Source: Ptychodera flava
Taxonomy: Eukaryota > Hemichordata > Enteropneusta > Ptychoderidae
DNA: 64,000 bases
Assembly (NCBI RefSeq): GCF_041260155.1
Contig: NC_091944.1
Location: 14,361,772 to 14,425,771, forward strand
Direction of reading: 5' to 3'
This document shows positions 16,894 to 29,700 of the stretch, piece by piece. The notes under the pieces are model-generated. The model was not told the DNA's origin, made no database searches, and saw only the letters and a list, made by a program, of their open reading frames with translations. The first letter of the stretch is position 1. Each line of letters starts with the position of its first letter. The position numbers and the translations under genes were made by a program.

Positions 16894-18430
16894 TTACTTC
16901 ATTTTGGAACGCTCTGTAGGTTGATTGAAGTCAATGTCTGGGCCAGCCGGTACAACGGTGTTCCCGCTGCGACCAAAGTAGCCTTGTTTGCAGTGCTCCA
17001 CGTTGCTAGCCTCTGCAACTCCCTTGAACTGATAGACATCGCGGACATAGCCAGACAAGTGCTCGTAATCATTCAACATTTTCTTGTTGCACTTGAAGCG
17101 AACTACGTAGACGGGATCAAATCGGAAGAGCGTTGTGAAAAGACGGATGTCAGCCTCAGTGAGTTGGCTTCCGCAAAGAAACCGTCGTTTTGACAGTACC
17201 TTCTCGAGCCGATCCAGAGCATTGAAGACCATCCTCACTGCAGAATCGTAGGCTTCTTGGGACTTTGCAAAACCAGCCTTGTAGCACCCATTATTTAGCT
17301 CTGGATAAATCCATGCATTGAACTCTTCAATTTCATCTCTCAACTTAGGTGGGTAGAGGTCAATGGGCTCCTTAGCCCACTCATTGAATTCACAATTCAA
17401 CATTCGGATGATTTCTGCACTCTCATTGTTGACCACTTTCTTTGTTTGTTTGTCCCATAAAATTGGGACAGAGCTGAAAGGAATAAAAAATCAAAGGAAC
17501 TGAAGAATTCAGTACACTATTTCATGTTACAAGTTAACAATAGTAACTACATGCGCCTGTCATATGATCCTACTTCGTTATTGGTATGTCAAGCCACATT
17601 TTGTTATTTCATAGCTGGGCAAGGGAAAAATAAAATAACTTCGGATACCAACAGTATTCGATGCATAAAACGTTACACTCACTGCATAATATTTGAGCAT
17701 AAAACTATGTCAGTTTGTAAAACACTTCACAGCAATATGTTTTCATGTTTTTCTTAAAATTACCTTCAATTATCTCCATACCAATTATTTGTGTTCATGC
17801 ATTTGTTACCATAGTCCTCTCCCATGGTAGTGAATTTACCCTTGATAACACTTTCAATTTTCAAATTGATGGATTGAACATTTCATCAACACAGCACAAA
17901 TACATATCATTGTGGCACTCAATTCTTCAATTATGATAGATATTTTTTATATTTAGTATTTCCTTTTGTCAAGACCGGCTGTTTTCATAATTTAGACTCG
18001 AAATGTCCTATGTGAGATTACGGAATATACAGAATAATTTTGATGTTAACATACGTCTGCTGGATGCCGCCAATCTTGTAGATATCAATGATGTACTTCT
18101 GTCCATTTACAGTGTCTACGGTACATCCAGGAATATCTGGGTTGAACTGCCATCCCTTGGCGCCGTCGCGTCGATACCAACAAACATCCATCGAAATCAC
18201 ATCTTGAAGTCCCTTGACAGAGCGTGTGAGGACACATCGATGACACCAGGGACAGTTGTTTGCGATGTACAGATGGTAACGCCCTGGTTCTGCTTTGTAT
18301 CCAGATGATCCATCAGCTGTGATCCAGTCACGAGCCGTGCCGACGCCACGGACAAATTCCCCTTTGGCACGACGAGCTGCCTTATCTGATTGATCCTCTT
18401 GAACACTGCCAGAGGCCTTTGGCGCAAGAT
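16894..18430 (-). CDS. Glutathionyl-hydroquinone reductase-like protein (Xi-class GST), copy B
   Basis: Two exons are clear. Exon 18055-18430 (acceptor TTCTAG, donor GTATGT) encodes GVGTARDWITADGSSGYKAE, GRYHLYIANNCPWCHR (active site at 18239-18254), VISMDVCWYRRD and IPGCTVDTVNGQ. Terminal exon 16894-17473 (acceptor CTTTCAG) encodes SVPILWDKQTKK, NESAEIIRMLNCEFNEWA, DLYPPKLRDEIEEFNAWIYP, AGFAKSQEAYD, CGSQLTEADIRLF, EHLSGYVRDVYQ and ends SKMK-stop. Both intron phases match copy A. The N-terminal thioredoxin fold and the C-terminal all-helical domain are both complete. Proteins of this family act in the cytosol and remove glutathione from S-glutathionyl hydroquinones. The active site is C-P-W-C rather than the usual C-P-W-A, so a dithiol step is conceivable. 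The first exon, with the start codon, lies above 18430 and was not found; no in-frame ATG precedes the visible exon. Confidence 0.88.
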
Positions 18431-20530
18431 CTAGAACACAATAATACAAATAGCATCATTGCATGTACTCTGCTTTCGTAAATATGTATAAATTTTCCTT
18501 CAAGCAAAATTTGCATTGATAAATATATGAAATTAATGGTAAACACGAAGAGTTAACATACAATTCTCGCTTATACATTGAAATGCATTATGGGTATAAA
18601 GTTGATTTCTCACCACAGCAAGAGGTTGAGATACTAACCCCATGGATACTTTCAACACAATTGTAATCGCTATAATGGCAAAAAGTTCTTTTGGTTCATG
18701 AAACTGGATATACTCCTTCCTCTTTTCATCTTTTTCAGCATTTCTGACATTTAATTCCTGTATAACCTAAAACTTTACTTTTGGTTTCTGTAATCTTACG
18801 TGTTTTAACTGTAGAAAGCTGCCATATTGAAAATATGGTCTACCAACTGATACTTTCCTGACTCACTTTGGTGGCAAAGTTGTATTTAAGGTACCCTCAT
18901 TTCAAACTCAACAGCACAGTCTAACCTCAAGTACTTGCTTGAGGAATATGAGAAGAAATGGTAAATTTGCATGAGAAAAACACCAATTCACACACCATGG
19001 TGACATATGATACATTTTCCACCTAAAATCAATCATAAATTTTAATCTTTAACTCATTGGCTGTCAATTTATCAGGAGAAATTTGTTAGTTTCAACTTCA
19101 TCTAACCACGGCACACAGTTCATTTCAAAACAATTGCCACTGGGTTAAAACACAATGCATCATCACTATATCACATTTGAAATTCTCCCATTTGCATTTT
19201 ATAACCCTACATGAAGTTCAAGAACCAAGAGAAATATATCATGCCATTGGTTTTGAGTATAGAAGGAAGGGGGGGGGGGTCACAGGCAAAAGCTAGACTT
19301 TAACTACACAAGTATTCATGATTATGTACAACACTATTGTTGAAAAGTTGCAGCATGTTTTTGTAGCCATGGTAACCACACCTCTGCCCTGATGTCAAAT
19401 CTGAAGCTGTTTGTGTACTTCAATGTCTATGTCCTGTGACTTTTTTTTTAGTCAAGAGCTAGACTGTGTCAACAAATGCATAAGAATTTACATAGCTATC
19501 CATGTTAAATTGTAAAATGGGAGGGGCATCTGCTTTAATCGTTATCCTTCGTCTGGCCTGTCACTTCCCCATGTAAATAGTCAGTAAAAGTGGCACGGAG
19601 TCAAAACGGGGTTCACACAAGCCCTGGGATTCACAATGTACAAGGTACCAGCATTTTCACCTTCCAGCTGAGCTACTGAACACGTAACAATGACTTGCAG
19701 AATCATGTGGCGCGCATGGAAGTGAGTACAGCTTCTCACAAGTGACTTTGTGATGGTAATCGCCTGGTATGTTATTCTTCAAGTTGAAGTTGTCGTCGCA
19801 AATATGGCACACTTTCTTGGACGGGAGAAAATCGTTAGCATGCATTGATAGGCGTAGCTGAAGATGGCTAGGATCAACATGATCAACAGTGGTGAAGAGA
19901 GTGTCAAAATACGTCGTACAAATAGAAGGTGATACCCCCCGTGTCGCGATGTCGTTGATTGATACCAGCGCGGCAGTGTGCGAGACGACATTTCAAACTG
20001 CATACTTTTACAACCACTCGACTTTGGCAAACTTGTTGCATATTAACCGAACGGCAATCCCCGGTGTTGCTGAATGTCTGTAGCCCACTTTCCGGATTCC
20101 CAACACCAAAAATCGCACAGGGAAAGTTGTGGGCTATGGATTCCCACCACCAAATTCGCAAAGGGAAAGTTGTCGTCTGGTCTATGCTCTGATCAACAGC
20201 GATTAAAAAAATAACGGGTCAAACCTGTATTACCTGTTCCGGACATTATATATCGGAAAAGCAGACAATATGAGGCTCGCTCCTTGGTGGTGTTGGAGGT
20301 TCAAAACACGCAACACGAAGACAAAATAGCACAAATGTACGGGACAAACACACTGCAGTTTTGGCACAGACGACGTGACTACCGACCGACAGCAGCGGTT
20401 TGACACGCATGCGCTTTGGTGAAATCATGCATAAACGAGCACAAACGAGCACTTAGGTGCCGACGTGCGTGGCGGCGCTCTCGTCAGTGACCTACCTCGC
20501 TATTGTTCGGTACAACTTGAACACCTATTA
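18431..20530. other. Upstream region of reductase copy B; no exon identified
   Basis: The missing first exon and promoter of copy B should lie here. A minus-strand open frame at 19657-19845 has a C-x2-C and H-H pattern, but no support beyond that. A G run lies at about 19268-19280. Confidence 0.4.
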
Positions 20531-20537
20531 AACCATA

Positions 20538-20852
20538 GGGTCCTCAATCTTTGATGATGATGACGATGATGATGATGATCAAATATTTAAAATGAAGAAA
20601 ATTAAAATATATCTGGACTCAGTAAATTTGTTGATGTTGTTGTTATTATTGTTGTCGTTGTTGATAGCAGAAAAGAACAAAGTATGCGCTGCAAAATTCA
20701 ATACAGCCTAACTTAAGGCTGTATTGAATTTTGCAGCGCATACTTTGTTCTTTTCTGCAAGTACTATCAACAACGACAACAACAACAACAAAGACAACAA
20801 CAAATTTACTGAGTCCAAATATATTTTTATTTTTCTTCATTTTTCAATATTT

Positions 20853-20907
<55 letters not shown>

Positions 20908-20925
20908 GGAGATTGAGGACCCTGT
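20538..20925. mobile_element. Foldback palindrome with CAT/ATG and CAA/TTG trinucleotide arms
   Basis: GGGTCCTCAATC near 20540 pairs with GATTGAGGACCC near 20914. The arms share ATGATGATG/CATCATCAT tracts, ACTCAGTAAATTTG/CAAATTTACTGAGT, a TTGTTG/CAACAA tract and, at the centre, GCTGTATTGAATTTTGCAGC. The right arm has a longer (CAT)n tract (about 20855-20907) than the left. Confidence 0.85.
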
Positions 20926-22884
20926 TGTGCTGCCATTCCACCCATGGTGTTAACATTTTCTGTTTCGCTATTCTGAATTCAATTTTACAACTTAACATTT
21001 CTTTCGACTTTGTGCAGTATTATTATTCTATATTCAATTTAACAACTCGATTTCTATGCCTCTTTCCACATTCTATTTTACATTCTACTACTCAACCTGC
21101 TGCTTCATGATTTCACAGTTGCACAATGCAATATTGTATTTCACAGTTCAACATTATTACTCTCCATTTTATTATTGTAAATTTTAATTTACAATTTAAC
21201 ATACTTTGCGAAATGCCATGTAACACTTGTCAGTAAGGTTGAACCTGATGACCGGCACAATTCACAAGAAGAATTCGATCTTGGAGAATATGGATTTTGC
21301 AAAATTGAAATTCTTCATGTCAGAGCGACCTCTGTTTTAAATTGGCGCAATGTCGTGATTTGTGATTGTGCATTGCTCTACAGCCAGTACAGGATGTATT
21401 AAACACCAACACGTGCTCAACTTATTGAATGTCTGACCAGCATCTTCGGTTGAGTATATACCAGAGTTTTCCCGTCGACTTACTTGAACTATGACGGGTT
21501 GTATAAACCGTTTGAAAGCCAAGCATTTTGTAAACAATTTTGTTTTGGAATTATCATCATATTGTTATAGGAGGTAAATCAGTTTTCATAAGGAATTTTA
21601 TAACTCTGTTATATTCAACCGTTTGATAGAGCTGGGATGTTCAGAACTGGGACATCCTTTGAAACAGACTACCACAAGAACATTCTTAAGGAGACTGAAC
21701 ATAATTAATTGCACCGCTAAAACAAGTTGAAGGATAATATTAATATGACACAATTTGATGCTGAAAATGAGAATGAAGATGTGTGTATTAATTTTGAATA
21801 TTTAACTTTGAGTAAGCGTACAACTAAAAATATTATTAAAAATAGGAGTTCAAAGAAATTTACTGTTCCTACGTAAAAATTATATTTCGACCATCTTTTA
21901 AAGACAACTATTCCAACTAGATAGAAATCTAAGGAGCTGCCCCTTCCGAATCACTCTTGATATAAATTTGAGAAATTTTCATGAAGTTAAATCACAATAT
22001 TTTGATGACAAATTACGGATCAAATAGACTATTTCAAAAGTAATTCCTTCTTCAGATAATAGCTTTTGTCACAGGGAGATTGAAACTATTATACACTTGT
22101 TTTATGAATGTAAAGGGATAAAGGGGGATTGATCTGGCATCATGCATGAGACCCGGGCGCATTTTCTCAGTTCAGAAATGTATCAGCAAAGCATATTTGG
22201 TTAGGAGGGGGCTCCTTTAAGTAAATTCGTATTTTTTTGTTGGTCGCCAAAAGATTTATTCCAGTTGGTGTGAACAGAAAGTCTCAACTTTCTTACTTTC
22301 AAGAGTTTTATTTGCAACATAGAGAAAGTAGAACGCTTTGCCGTCCGTCAAAAACTTTGGTAAACATACAAGGGAGCTAGACTTCACAAATGTTTACAGG
22401 AGAAAATTAACTGCATGTATTACAGTTGTTTACTGCACACCGTTTCAATCTTTTTTCAGTTTTGTAAACTTTGCAATAAAATAGTAATTAGCAACTTATC
22501 CGCCTGTTTTTTTTTTTTTTTAATTTTGAAGATCGTAGACTTGTTAAGTAAATACGAGTACATCGCCTATGTTGCATTGGTAGCTGCTGCGTTAAACAGC
22601 CTTCAGATAAACTTTGTCATGTTCTGTCTTGCATGCAGCTATAGTGATCCCATTCCGTGACTCATAGCGTTGTGTATGGTCGTCACCATTTCGATCTTTT
22701 ATTCCAACTTGTTATTTCCGAATGTCTTGCCGAATATTCATTTATAGGGACGAGGGTCGCCTCTTCATGCTCACGATGGAACTGTGACGTACCCGGGCTG
22801 ACGTAACTGGTAATCATAACCCATTTAAACGCGTGTACATACAAACACCGAAATAAACGTACATGTCAGCTGAAAGACTCGGGA

Positions 22885-22888
<4 letters not shown>

Positions 22889-22917
<29 letters not shown>
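22889..22917. repeat. (GA)n microsatellite
   Basis: Uninterrupted GA dinucleotide of about 14 units. Confidence 0.95.
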
Positions 22918-22920
<3 letters not shown>

Positions 22921-23469
22921 CATCTTGTCCGTCAACGCTAATTTGTCTTAATAATCATATAATGGAGTTCTAGTTGTTTTTTTTCCGATTACAAATGTAA
23001 TAAAACTCTGCATTTTCTCCTTAAACATGGACAGCGTTTTTCTCTTACCCAGTCTGAACTAATAAAACGTGATCACGTGACATTGTCTGGCCATGCGCTG
23101 TTTCATAACAATAAAGCGTACTTTACGTAAAACCTGCCGATGCAGCCTTTACTCATTAATTATTCAACAAGCAATCATTGTCATTGAATCGGTTAATTTT
23201 TTGCTTTGTAATTATCATGAAGAATTTGCTGAATGACAAAGCTAATTTGGAAACGGTAATGCGTTCTGGTAATTGCAAGACTACACAGGTGCAACCAACG
23301 AACAATTCACTTTTAAAGGGCTCTTTACTACGGCACGATGTATTGTGCATGTCAAGTACTGTGAACTGACTAATTTTAAGTCATGAGGGTAATTAATTAG
23401 CTGTTCATAATTTGCCCTCTCACCGAAAATGTTTCGACTTACCCTCCCGCACTTAAACTTCATTTTTAC

Positions 23470-23925
23470 CCACTCCCCACTTATTTTACCTGTTTCCTCT
23501 TTCCACTGAAGCTCCCCTGCCCTATGGCAAGAAAAACTTGCCGATTTCCCCTGCCCTCGAAAAAATTCCCCTCAATATTTGTCATTCCTTTTCCCCTGCG
23601 GACATGAAGCTACCCTACCCTGAGATGAAAAAACCTATCGATTTTCCCCTGCCCAGTGAAAAAATTTCCCCTGAAAATTAACATCCCCATGCAGGCACAC
23701 ACTGCATTGGCCTTCTACCGGAAACACCATGGCTCACCTTCCCCTGTAGCTTACCCTCTCTCCCCGTTTTTTACCAAGCCCCGTCCCCGGGACAATCAAC
23801 AAATATCTGCCCTGGCGGACTAAAAATCTAAATTTTGCTCCCTTGCCACCTAAAAATATGTCCCCTGCCCAAGCAAAATTAAAATTTCCCCTGCCCTCAA
23901 AAATTGCTCCCGGAATAGCTTTTTC
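23470..23925. repeat. Degenerate tandem array of C-rich ~30-bp units
   Basis: TTCCCCTGCCC or TTTCCCCTG recurs about every 25-40 bp, separated by A-rich spacers such as GAAAAAATT. A similar arrangement (TCCCC, CCCACTGTAAAAA) lies at 43540-43975. Confidence 0.7.
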
Positions 23926-25202
23926 AATGAATAGCTCCGTTGGCTGCACCTGTATACAAGACTCCTCGTCAGATTCAAATTGGTATGCCTCGTTGTAGAG
24001 GCGCCGCCCCTTCTAAAGAATATTATCAGTCTTTTCAACACGTTTCCCTTCGTTCGGAACAGCTCCCTAGATCACTTTATTCCCGCTGTTTGTGCAATTT
24101 ATGCTGCTCCGGCTCCAAATAAAAGTTGCCACCACTTTATCGCATGTTGGGTTTGTATCTATTTCGTTGTCTTGTATTTGAAATGATTTATATAAACTTG
24201 CTTTTGACTGTAACATGCGTGGCCAGATATACATCAACCATTATTATTAAATTTGCAATGCCTCTGAGCTCCATTACTGTCAAATATGACACCTTCATGA
24301 CGTAATATCCGAAATAGTCTAGTTATTATGTCAAGTTTCTACACGTTGTAAGCCTTGAAGCTTGAGCTGAGTAGGATTCTACACAACTCATTACATGTCA
24401 GTTCGTGAAAAGACAAAACAAACGCATTGAGAGTAGGAATAATAAGCTATATGTGAGCGAGCCAAAACATTTGATGAGACCGCCATATCGACATCTTGTT
24501 GATTTAAAGAAATCCTTTCAGTTTATCCTTCCAAAACGTCACAAAATGTATCAAGTATTGTTTTAAAATAACGCTGGTAATTGAGCTCTTACCAAATAAG
24601 TATTTATTCTCTCGCTAAAAAAAGGAAATACAACGAAAAGCTAGGTTGGAACGTTATTTACGTAAAATCACATGACAGTAAGTTTAAATTACCTCTCAAA
24701 AATAGTTTTTTTTCCCTTCCCTTGTATGGACTCTACAGTGTTTCAGGTTGAAATTTGCGTGAAAGTTGTTGTGTCAATTATGAATTCAAAATAATTAATG
24801 CAATTTTTGCTGTGGGCTCTAGATCGTTTTCTATGACGCGACGATTTTTCCAGGCTGGGCTGGTAATTGAGCCATGGTTTAAAACCTTTAATAGTCCGTA
24901 ACAAAACATCTACCGTACATGAAATCTGAGATATCGTTTTCGAGTTCATCGTGCAAGTTTTTACTGGAAACGCCAAGGCGTTTGTACAGGGAATGTAAAA
25001 ACCGATTATTTAGAGGTTATTCGAGTGATTGTTACATGATTCTATAAATACAAATTACAAAATACAAATCAAAGCATTTACCAATATCTAGAATTTTAGG
25101 AAATATAATGAGGTACAGCTCAATTTTTTTGCAGAAGAGTCATTGTTTGGAAGGGCCCAATACTATGACATGTCCTGCACCCTCAATCTTCAATTGGGCG
25201 CC

Positions 25203-25208
25203 TTTATT
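25203..25208 (-). promoter_or_regulatory. Candidate poly(A) signal of the GPCR gene
   Basis: TTTATT on the plus strand is AATAAA on the minus strand, about 140 bp past the GPCR stop codon. Confidence 0.5.
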
Positions 25209-25346
25209 TGCTCACTCACAAGTTTCGTTGACGGATATTCAGTATTCGCTTTGCGTAAATTTGTGACTCAGTGTGTGTTATTCATGAACTTTAAGATAGA
25301 ATGCTCGGACATTGTTTTGATCCAAAATTAAGAATACACCATGTCT

Positions 25347-26504
25347 TTAAACACTTTGCAACTCCAAGCTTTCTTGAACATGTAACATCGTGCGAGGAGG
25401 CATTGTACGATGAACGACGACCAGCTCTTCTTCGATCGGATTTAGCCGAACTGGCGGCGGCGGCGGCGGCTGGGCAGGCACCTGTGAGCTTAGCGGCTGA
25501 ATACTGGATTGGGATGGATGTTTTCGACGACACAAAAGTTTCTCAAAACTTCTTCGAAATTTGTGGTTGACCGTGGCGTGAATAATAGGTATGACGCATC
25601 CCACTAAGATCAGGTGAGCCGTGTAGGATATGACCTGAAGGTTTGGAGACGGATGGAGTTTCTCCATATCCATGCCGGTACGGATGACAACAACAGGCGT
25701 CCAACCGCTGAAAGTAGCGATGAATATGGCGAAGACTGTCTTTAGTAGCTGATTTTCGCGAAAATTCGCACTGCTGCCGTTATCTACGGTCTGTGAGCTG
25801 ACCCCCTGGTTCTCTCGGTTCCGTTTGCAGTAAATCTTGGCACCGAGTAGCATATAGGACGCTAAGACAATACAACACGGTAAAAACACAAAAAGGATGC
25901 TTCTGAAAAGCGAAACTGGAGCATCAAATTTGTCGACCGATCTGGTGTTTGTACATCGCAAAATGCTCTGACGGTAGTGGATTTTATCTTCTGGCAATGT
26001 TATCGGATACAGCACAAGTAATGCGATCCATAGGAAAATGATCGCTCCGCCGACAAGCCATCTCTCTACTTGGTGATAGTACGGTTGCATGCTGAGAAAA
26101 AATGACAAACACCGATGGACGGCAACGAGGGCGACGGTGTAGTTCGACATGGCGCTAAGGCCGAGCCATGCATAGAACTGTAGTATGCAGGTCAACTCTC
26201 CCGCCGGCCAGGATCCATGAAGATAAGCGACGCTCACAGGCAGTGCCGAAAAGACGACGAAGGCGATGTTGGCGCAGGCGAGACTGAACAAAAAGGCATA
26301 CCGCATCCTCCGCATTGACCGGTACTTCGCCATCACAACTAGCACCAGGATGTTTCCGAAGAGACCTATGGTGGCAAACGGCAACAGAAAACCGGCACAG
26401 GCCCAAAGGACACCGGCATCCGGAGGAGTTATAGTTGAGCCATCGACTGATGAACCATTTGAGAAATTCATCTTCATCTTGACAGTCTGGTGTACATCTT
26501 TCAC
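25347..26504 (-). CDS. Rhodopsin-like (class A) orphan G protein-coupled receptor
   Basis: One exon encodes 385 aa. The N-terminus has NFSNGSS (two N-glycosylation sequons). Seven membrane segments are seen at about residues 31-58, 68-95, 105-137, 149-170, 198-224, 253-276 and 288-311. Class A marks: GN51 (TM1), C106 and C184 (the usual disulphide), W159 (TM4), P209 (TM5) and SGWTP (TM6). Several signature residues are changed: the TM2 Asp position is N79 (LACAN), D/E-R-Y is H130-R-C, and NPxxY is I305-P-I-I-H. The tail holds six to seven prolines in a row and Ser-rich stretches. It couples outside signals to G proteins in the plasma membrane; ligand unknown. The lack of introns suggests a lineage-specific expansion or retroposed origin. 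The first ATG is taken as the start; M10 and M12 are alternatives. Confidence 0.9.
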   Translation of the reverse strand: MKDVHQTVKMKMNFSNGSSVDGSTITPPDAGVLWACAGFLLPFATIGLFGNILVLVVMAKYRSMRRMRYAFLFSLACANIAFVVFSALPVSVAYLHGSWPAGELTCILQFYAWLGLSAMSNYTVALVAVHRCLSFFLSMQPYYHQVERWLVGGAIIFLWIALLVLYPITLPEDKIHYRQSILRCTNTRSVDKFDAPVSLFRSILFVFLPCCIVLASYMLLGAKIYCKRNRENQGVSSQTVDNGSSANFRENQLLKTVFAIFIATFSGWTPVVVIRTGMDMEKLHPSPNLQVISYTAHLILVGCVIPIIHATVNHKFRRSFEKLLCRRKHPSQSSIQPLSSQVPAQPPPPPPVRLNPIEEELVVVHRTMPPRTMLHVQESLELQSV

Positions 26505-26647
26505 TATACTGAGAGCAACATCCTCATCTTTGTGGGCGTGGCGCTATATCTCGATCTCTAATCACCTACTTGGTGGGTGTTTTTGTCTGTCAGCACTGCC
26601 GTTTTCCAAGTACCTTACATGATGTTAGGGAGCATTCAGTTATTATA

Positions 26648-26736
26648 ACCGGGGTGTCGACCGATTATTCTTGTGTCTCCCTCGAAATTATCGAACCCAG
26701 GCCCTTGTATATCCATTAAAATGATGACACCCCGGT
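26648..26736. repeat. Inverted repeat ACCGGGGTGTC upstream of the GPCR gene
   Basis: ACCGGGGTGTC at 26648-26658 and GACACCCCGGT at 26726-26736 are perfect 11-bp inverted arms around a 67-bp loop, about 145 bp upstream of the GPCR start codon. It could be a small TIR element or a binding palindrome. Confidence 0.6.
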
Positions 26737-26739
26737 AGA

Positions 26740-29700
26740 AGATGCCTTAAATTTCTCCTATTTTTCATTCGGAAGATAGATTTTAACTATATTCTCTGAC
26801 TTCTGTATTGCATGGGTTCATTTCGAGCAAACCTTTGCACTTTCACATAAATCCATTTTCCCGTCGACAAAAAATGGCATTTTGAATACGTCACACCACC
26901 GGAATTGCCAGAATGTTAGGTCGTGAAGGGGCTATGAAAACGACAAATTACACAGGTTTAGATATCCAGGTCAAGGGTCAGCAGAAGCAAGATCTTGCTC
27001 AGTACAACATTGCAGTCACGTCCAAGTATAAAGCTTCCCACAGCTGAAGGGATACTCTGGCCACAGCACCGTGAAACCACATGATAGTACATTATATTTA
27101 TGCATTTAATATTCATTTAACGAGTTACAAATGTGGAAATATATACTTTACAGACTTTATATATTTCTAAGACATCACAGTCAAATATTTACACTGAATA
27201 ACATTTCCAATTAAAAATTTTGTGCATCGGTTCCTCGAATAACAGTACACTATCAACATTAGAACAATCTAAATGCACAAAGTAAACTTCTCAACATTCG
27301 CAGGTCATTTTTCAACTTTTAGCTTGGTTAGCCAAACAAACCCATCATTTCCATTCAACTAACAAAAGCAATGGTGAGAACGTGCGTTCCTATTCAGATT
27401 AAATAGTTATGACTTAAGATAGTGAAACGTATGGCGAATAAATTTTATTTCCTGGCATATTTTGTACAAAAACTAAGCTTTTTAGCTAGATGAATATTTT
27501 TGAGAATCAAGTGACCCCTACCTTTCAGTGCAGTGGGAAAAAATAATAAACTCATACCTTACCCCCCTCCCTACAGTTTCCAAATTCCAGACCATCACCG
27601 ATCCGGATTTTGCCGGCTTACCTCAGGACATAATCACTGAACGCTCCCTAACGTCGGTCAGCCTCAATTTGTCGGTAACATTTGCATACGCCGCACTTCA
27701 TGACGTAAGCTTCCTCCAACGGATCACAGGTTCTTCAGCCGTAGAATCCCATGATACTTACTATTCAACAAACAGGCCATATGTAATACATCTATTCTTT
27801 CTGAACCACATTACACCCCCAACACCGAACACCCTAACCCGTTGACCTTGCCGTTATGAAACGACACTCAGGTTGACATATCCAATTATTCGTATTAACA
27901 GACCTATATTACGTCAAAGTAGAGCCGCATCAAGGAAATTGCACGTTATAAATTACGATAGAATAGAAACCATGGGTTTACAGTGAAAAACAAGAGGTAT
28001 TCAAAATAAATTTGAAAAGTAACAACTGAAAATTGAAATAAACATCTTATCTATAAGTTATCACTGAAATGCCATCTATTATACCTTTGTTGAGATTGAA
28101 TCATTATTTCCATCGTATTTTGATGGTAACTATTTACATGTAATAATAAAGTCTTTGTGCTTGGAAGGAAATCTATTTACATATTAATAGCATGATGCAA
28201 ACTGACCATGCTCTTTAGTGGTTGAACCCGCATAATGACAATTGACCTCCATGTAACACATCCCATATGGTGTCAACTATTTCTTAACTTATGGCGCGTA
28301 ATGAAGGCAACTATAGGGTTTTCTGTAATTAATTCGTTACATTACCTCAGTTTGTATACACACTCCTACGATTGAACATTCATACATGAGATTCGAAACA
28401 CTGCGGTGATACCCGTTCCAAAATTTGATCATACATTTATACTCACATTTTGTTCGACAGAGGCCTACTCCCATTTTGACACTTCCCGCATTAGAACGCT
28501 CGTCTGATTCATTTTACATTTATCAGACCCATTTGCCGAATCTTATTAAATGCTACCTGGCAACAATTGCCGTACACAGTATAGGCCAGATGATTCTAAC
28601 AAAGGAATCCCTAGGACACTGGCTATTAGCTCCGCATCGGATAAACAAGCGATGAATGGCAATTCCAGAAGCATTACTACTTATGTTAATATTCAGTTTT
28701 TCAAAAGGTCAACATCATAATAGTGACTGTCAGAGGACATGAATGGACTGTGGTTTCTCATGACCTTGACAGCATGGCCTCGCCCTCAAGAGGTACCCAT
28801 GACATAAGGAGAAAAAGGCGAATGTTATCAACAAATAACGCACATCCGACACCTAACGCATTGATCAGGGTCACAGCAATGGATCACAATCCAGTAGGTT
28901 AGAGGGTCTCTTAAATACGATGATGATGAGAACTGGAACATGTCAATGACATCGAGGCGTTCAGCGTTGCTGGACCGTATCTCTGCATTGAAATTGTTAC
29001 CTTTCATGTTCTACACGAATTTTCATGCTGATTTAGTTTTCAAGCGAGTTAACAATTATCAGTGTGTTTTCAATGCGAGGCGCCATACAATAATCATAAT
29101 AATAACAATAACAACAGCCACAATAGAAACAATAACGAGAGTTTTTTTGTCGTTGTTTGTTATTATTATTGTTGTTATCACATCAGCAGACATGAAGGGT
29201 TGTACATATATATAATACATAAAATGTACAAAGTTGAACATCATTGATGGATTGAACACATACTATAAAGTGAAGAATGTGCTACAGCAATCGGAAAAAC
29301 TCCACACAACACAAATTACAGCCTAATTTTCTACAGCAGCTGGCTGTTCTATAAGAAAGGTTCAACACTCACATATAGCATTTTTATCGGGGAGAATCAT
29401 TTGATTTCTCTAGGGCGGAGGAAATGCCATCAATGTGACAGCATTTTTTTTCTATTGTCAGATTATATTTTCCGTATGCAGAAGCGATGCAACTTTTTTT
29501 TTTGTCTCGGTAAACAATTTTTTGACATTTGGTCTGTACCTACAAATTACTTGTGTTAGGGTCTGTCCTCGTTGTAACGAAAACAACATATGCAATGAAT
29601 TAAATCAGACATTTGTATCATAAATGCTAGCAAAAAATACCACCATCGGTCTTGCCCACAAATATTGAAAATATTCCCGCCGCCGTAGGTGGCGCACCTT

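Larger units (their letters stand above)
20930..25202. other. No recognisable gene; low-complexity and pyrimidine-rich repeats
   Basis: Short open frames without family signature. Contains (AG)n at 22889-22917 and a CCCCTGCCC-rich degenerate array at 23470-23925. Confidence 0.45.

Noticed and set aside
19657-19845. Minus-strand frame with C-x2-C and H-H, considered as first exon of reductase copy B or a zinc-binding domain
   Set aside because: Splice phase does not fit the reductase exon, and the pattern is too weak for any domain call.
25301-25570. Plus-strand open frame over the GPCR C-terminal region
   Set aside because: Shadow of the GPCR codons; the Ala run is the antisense of the proline stretch.
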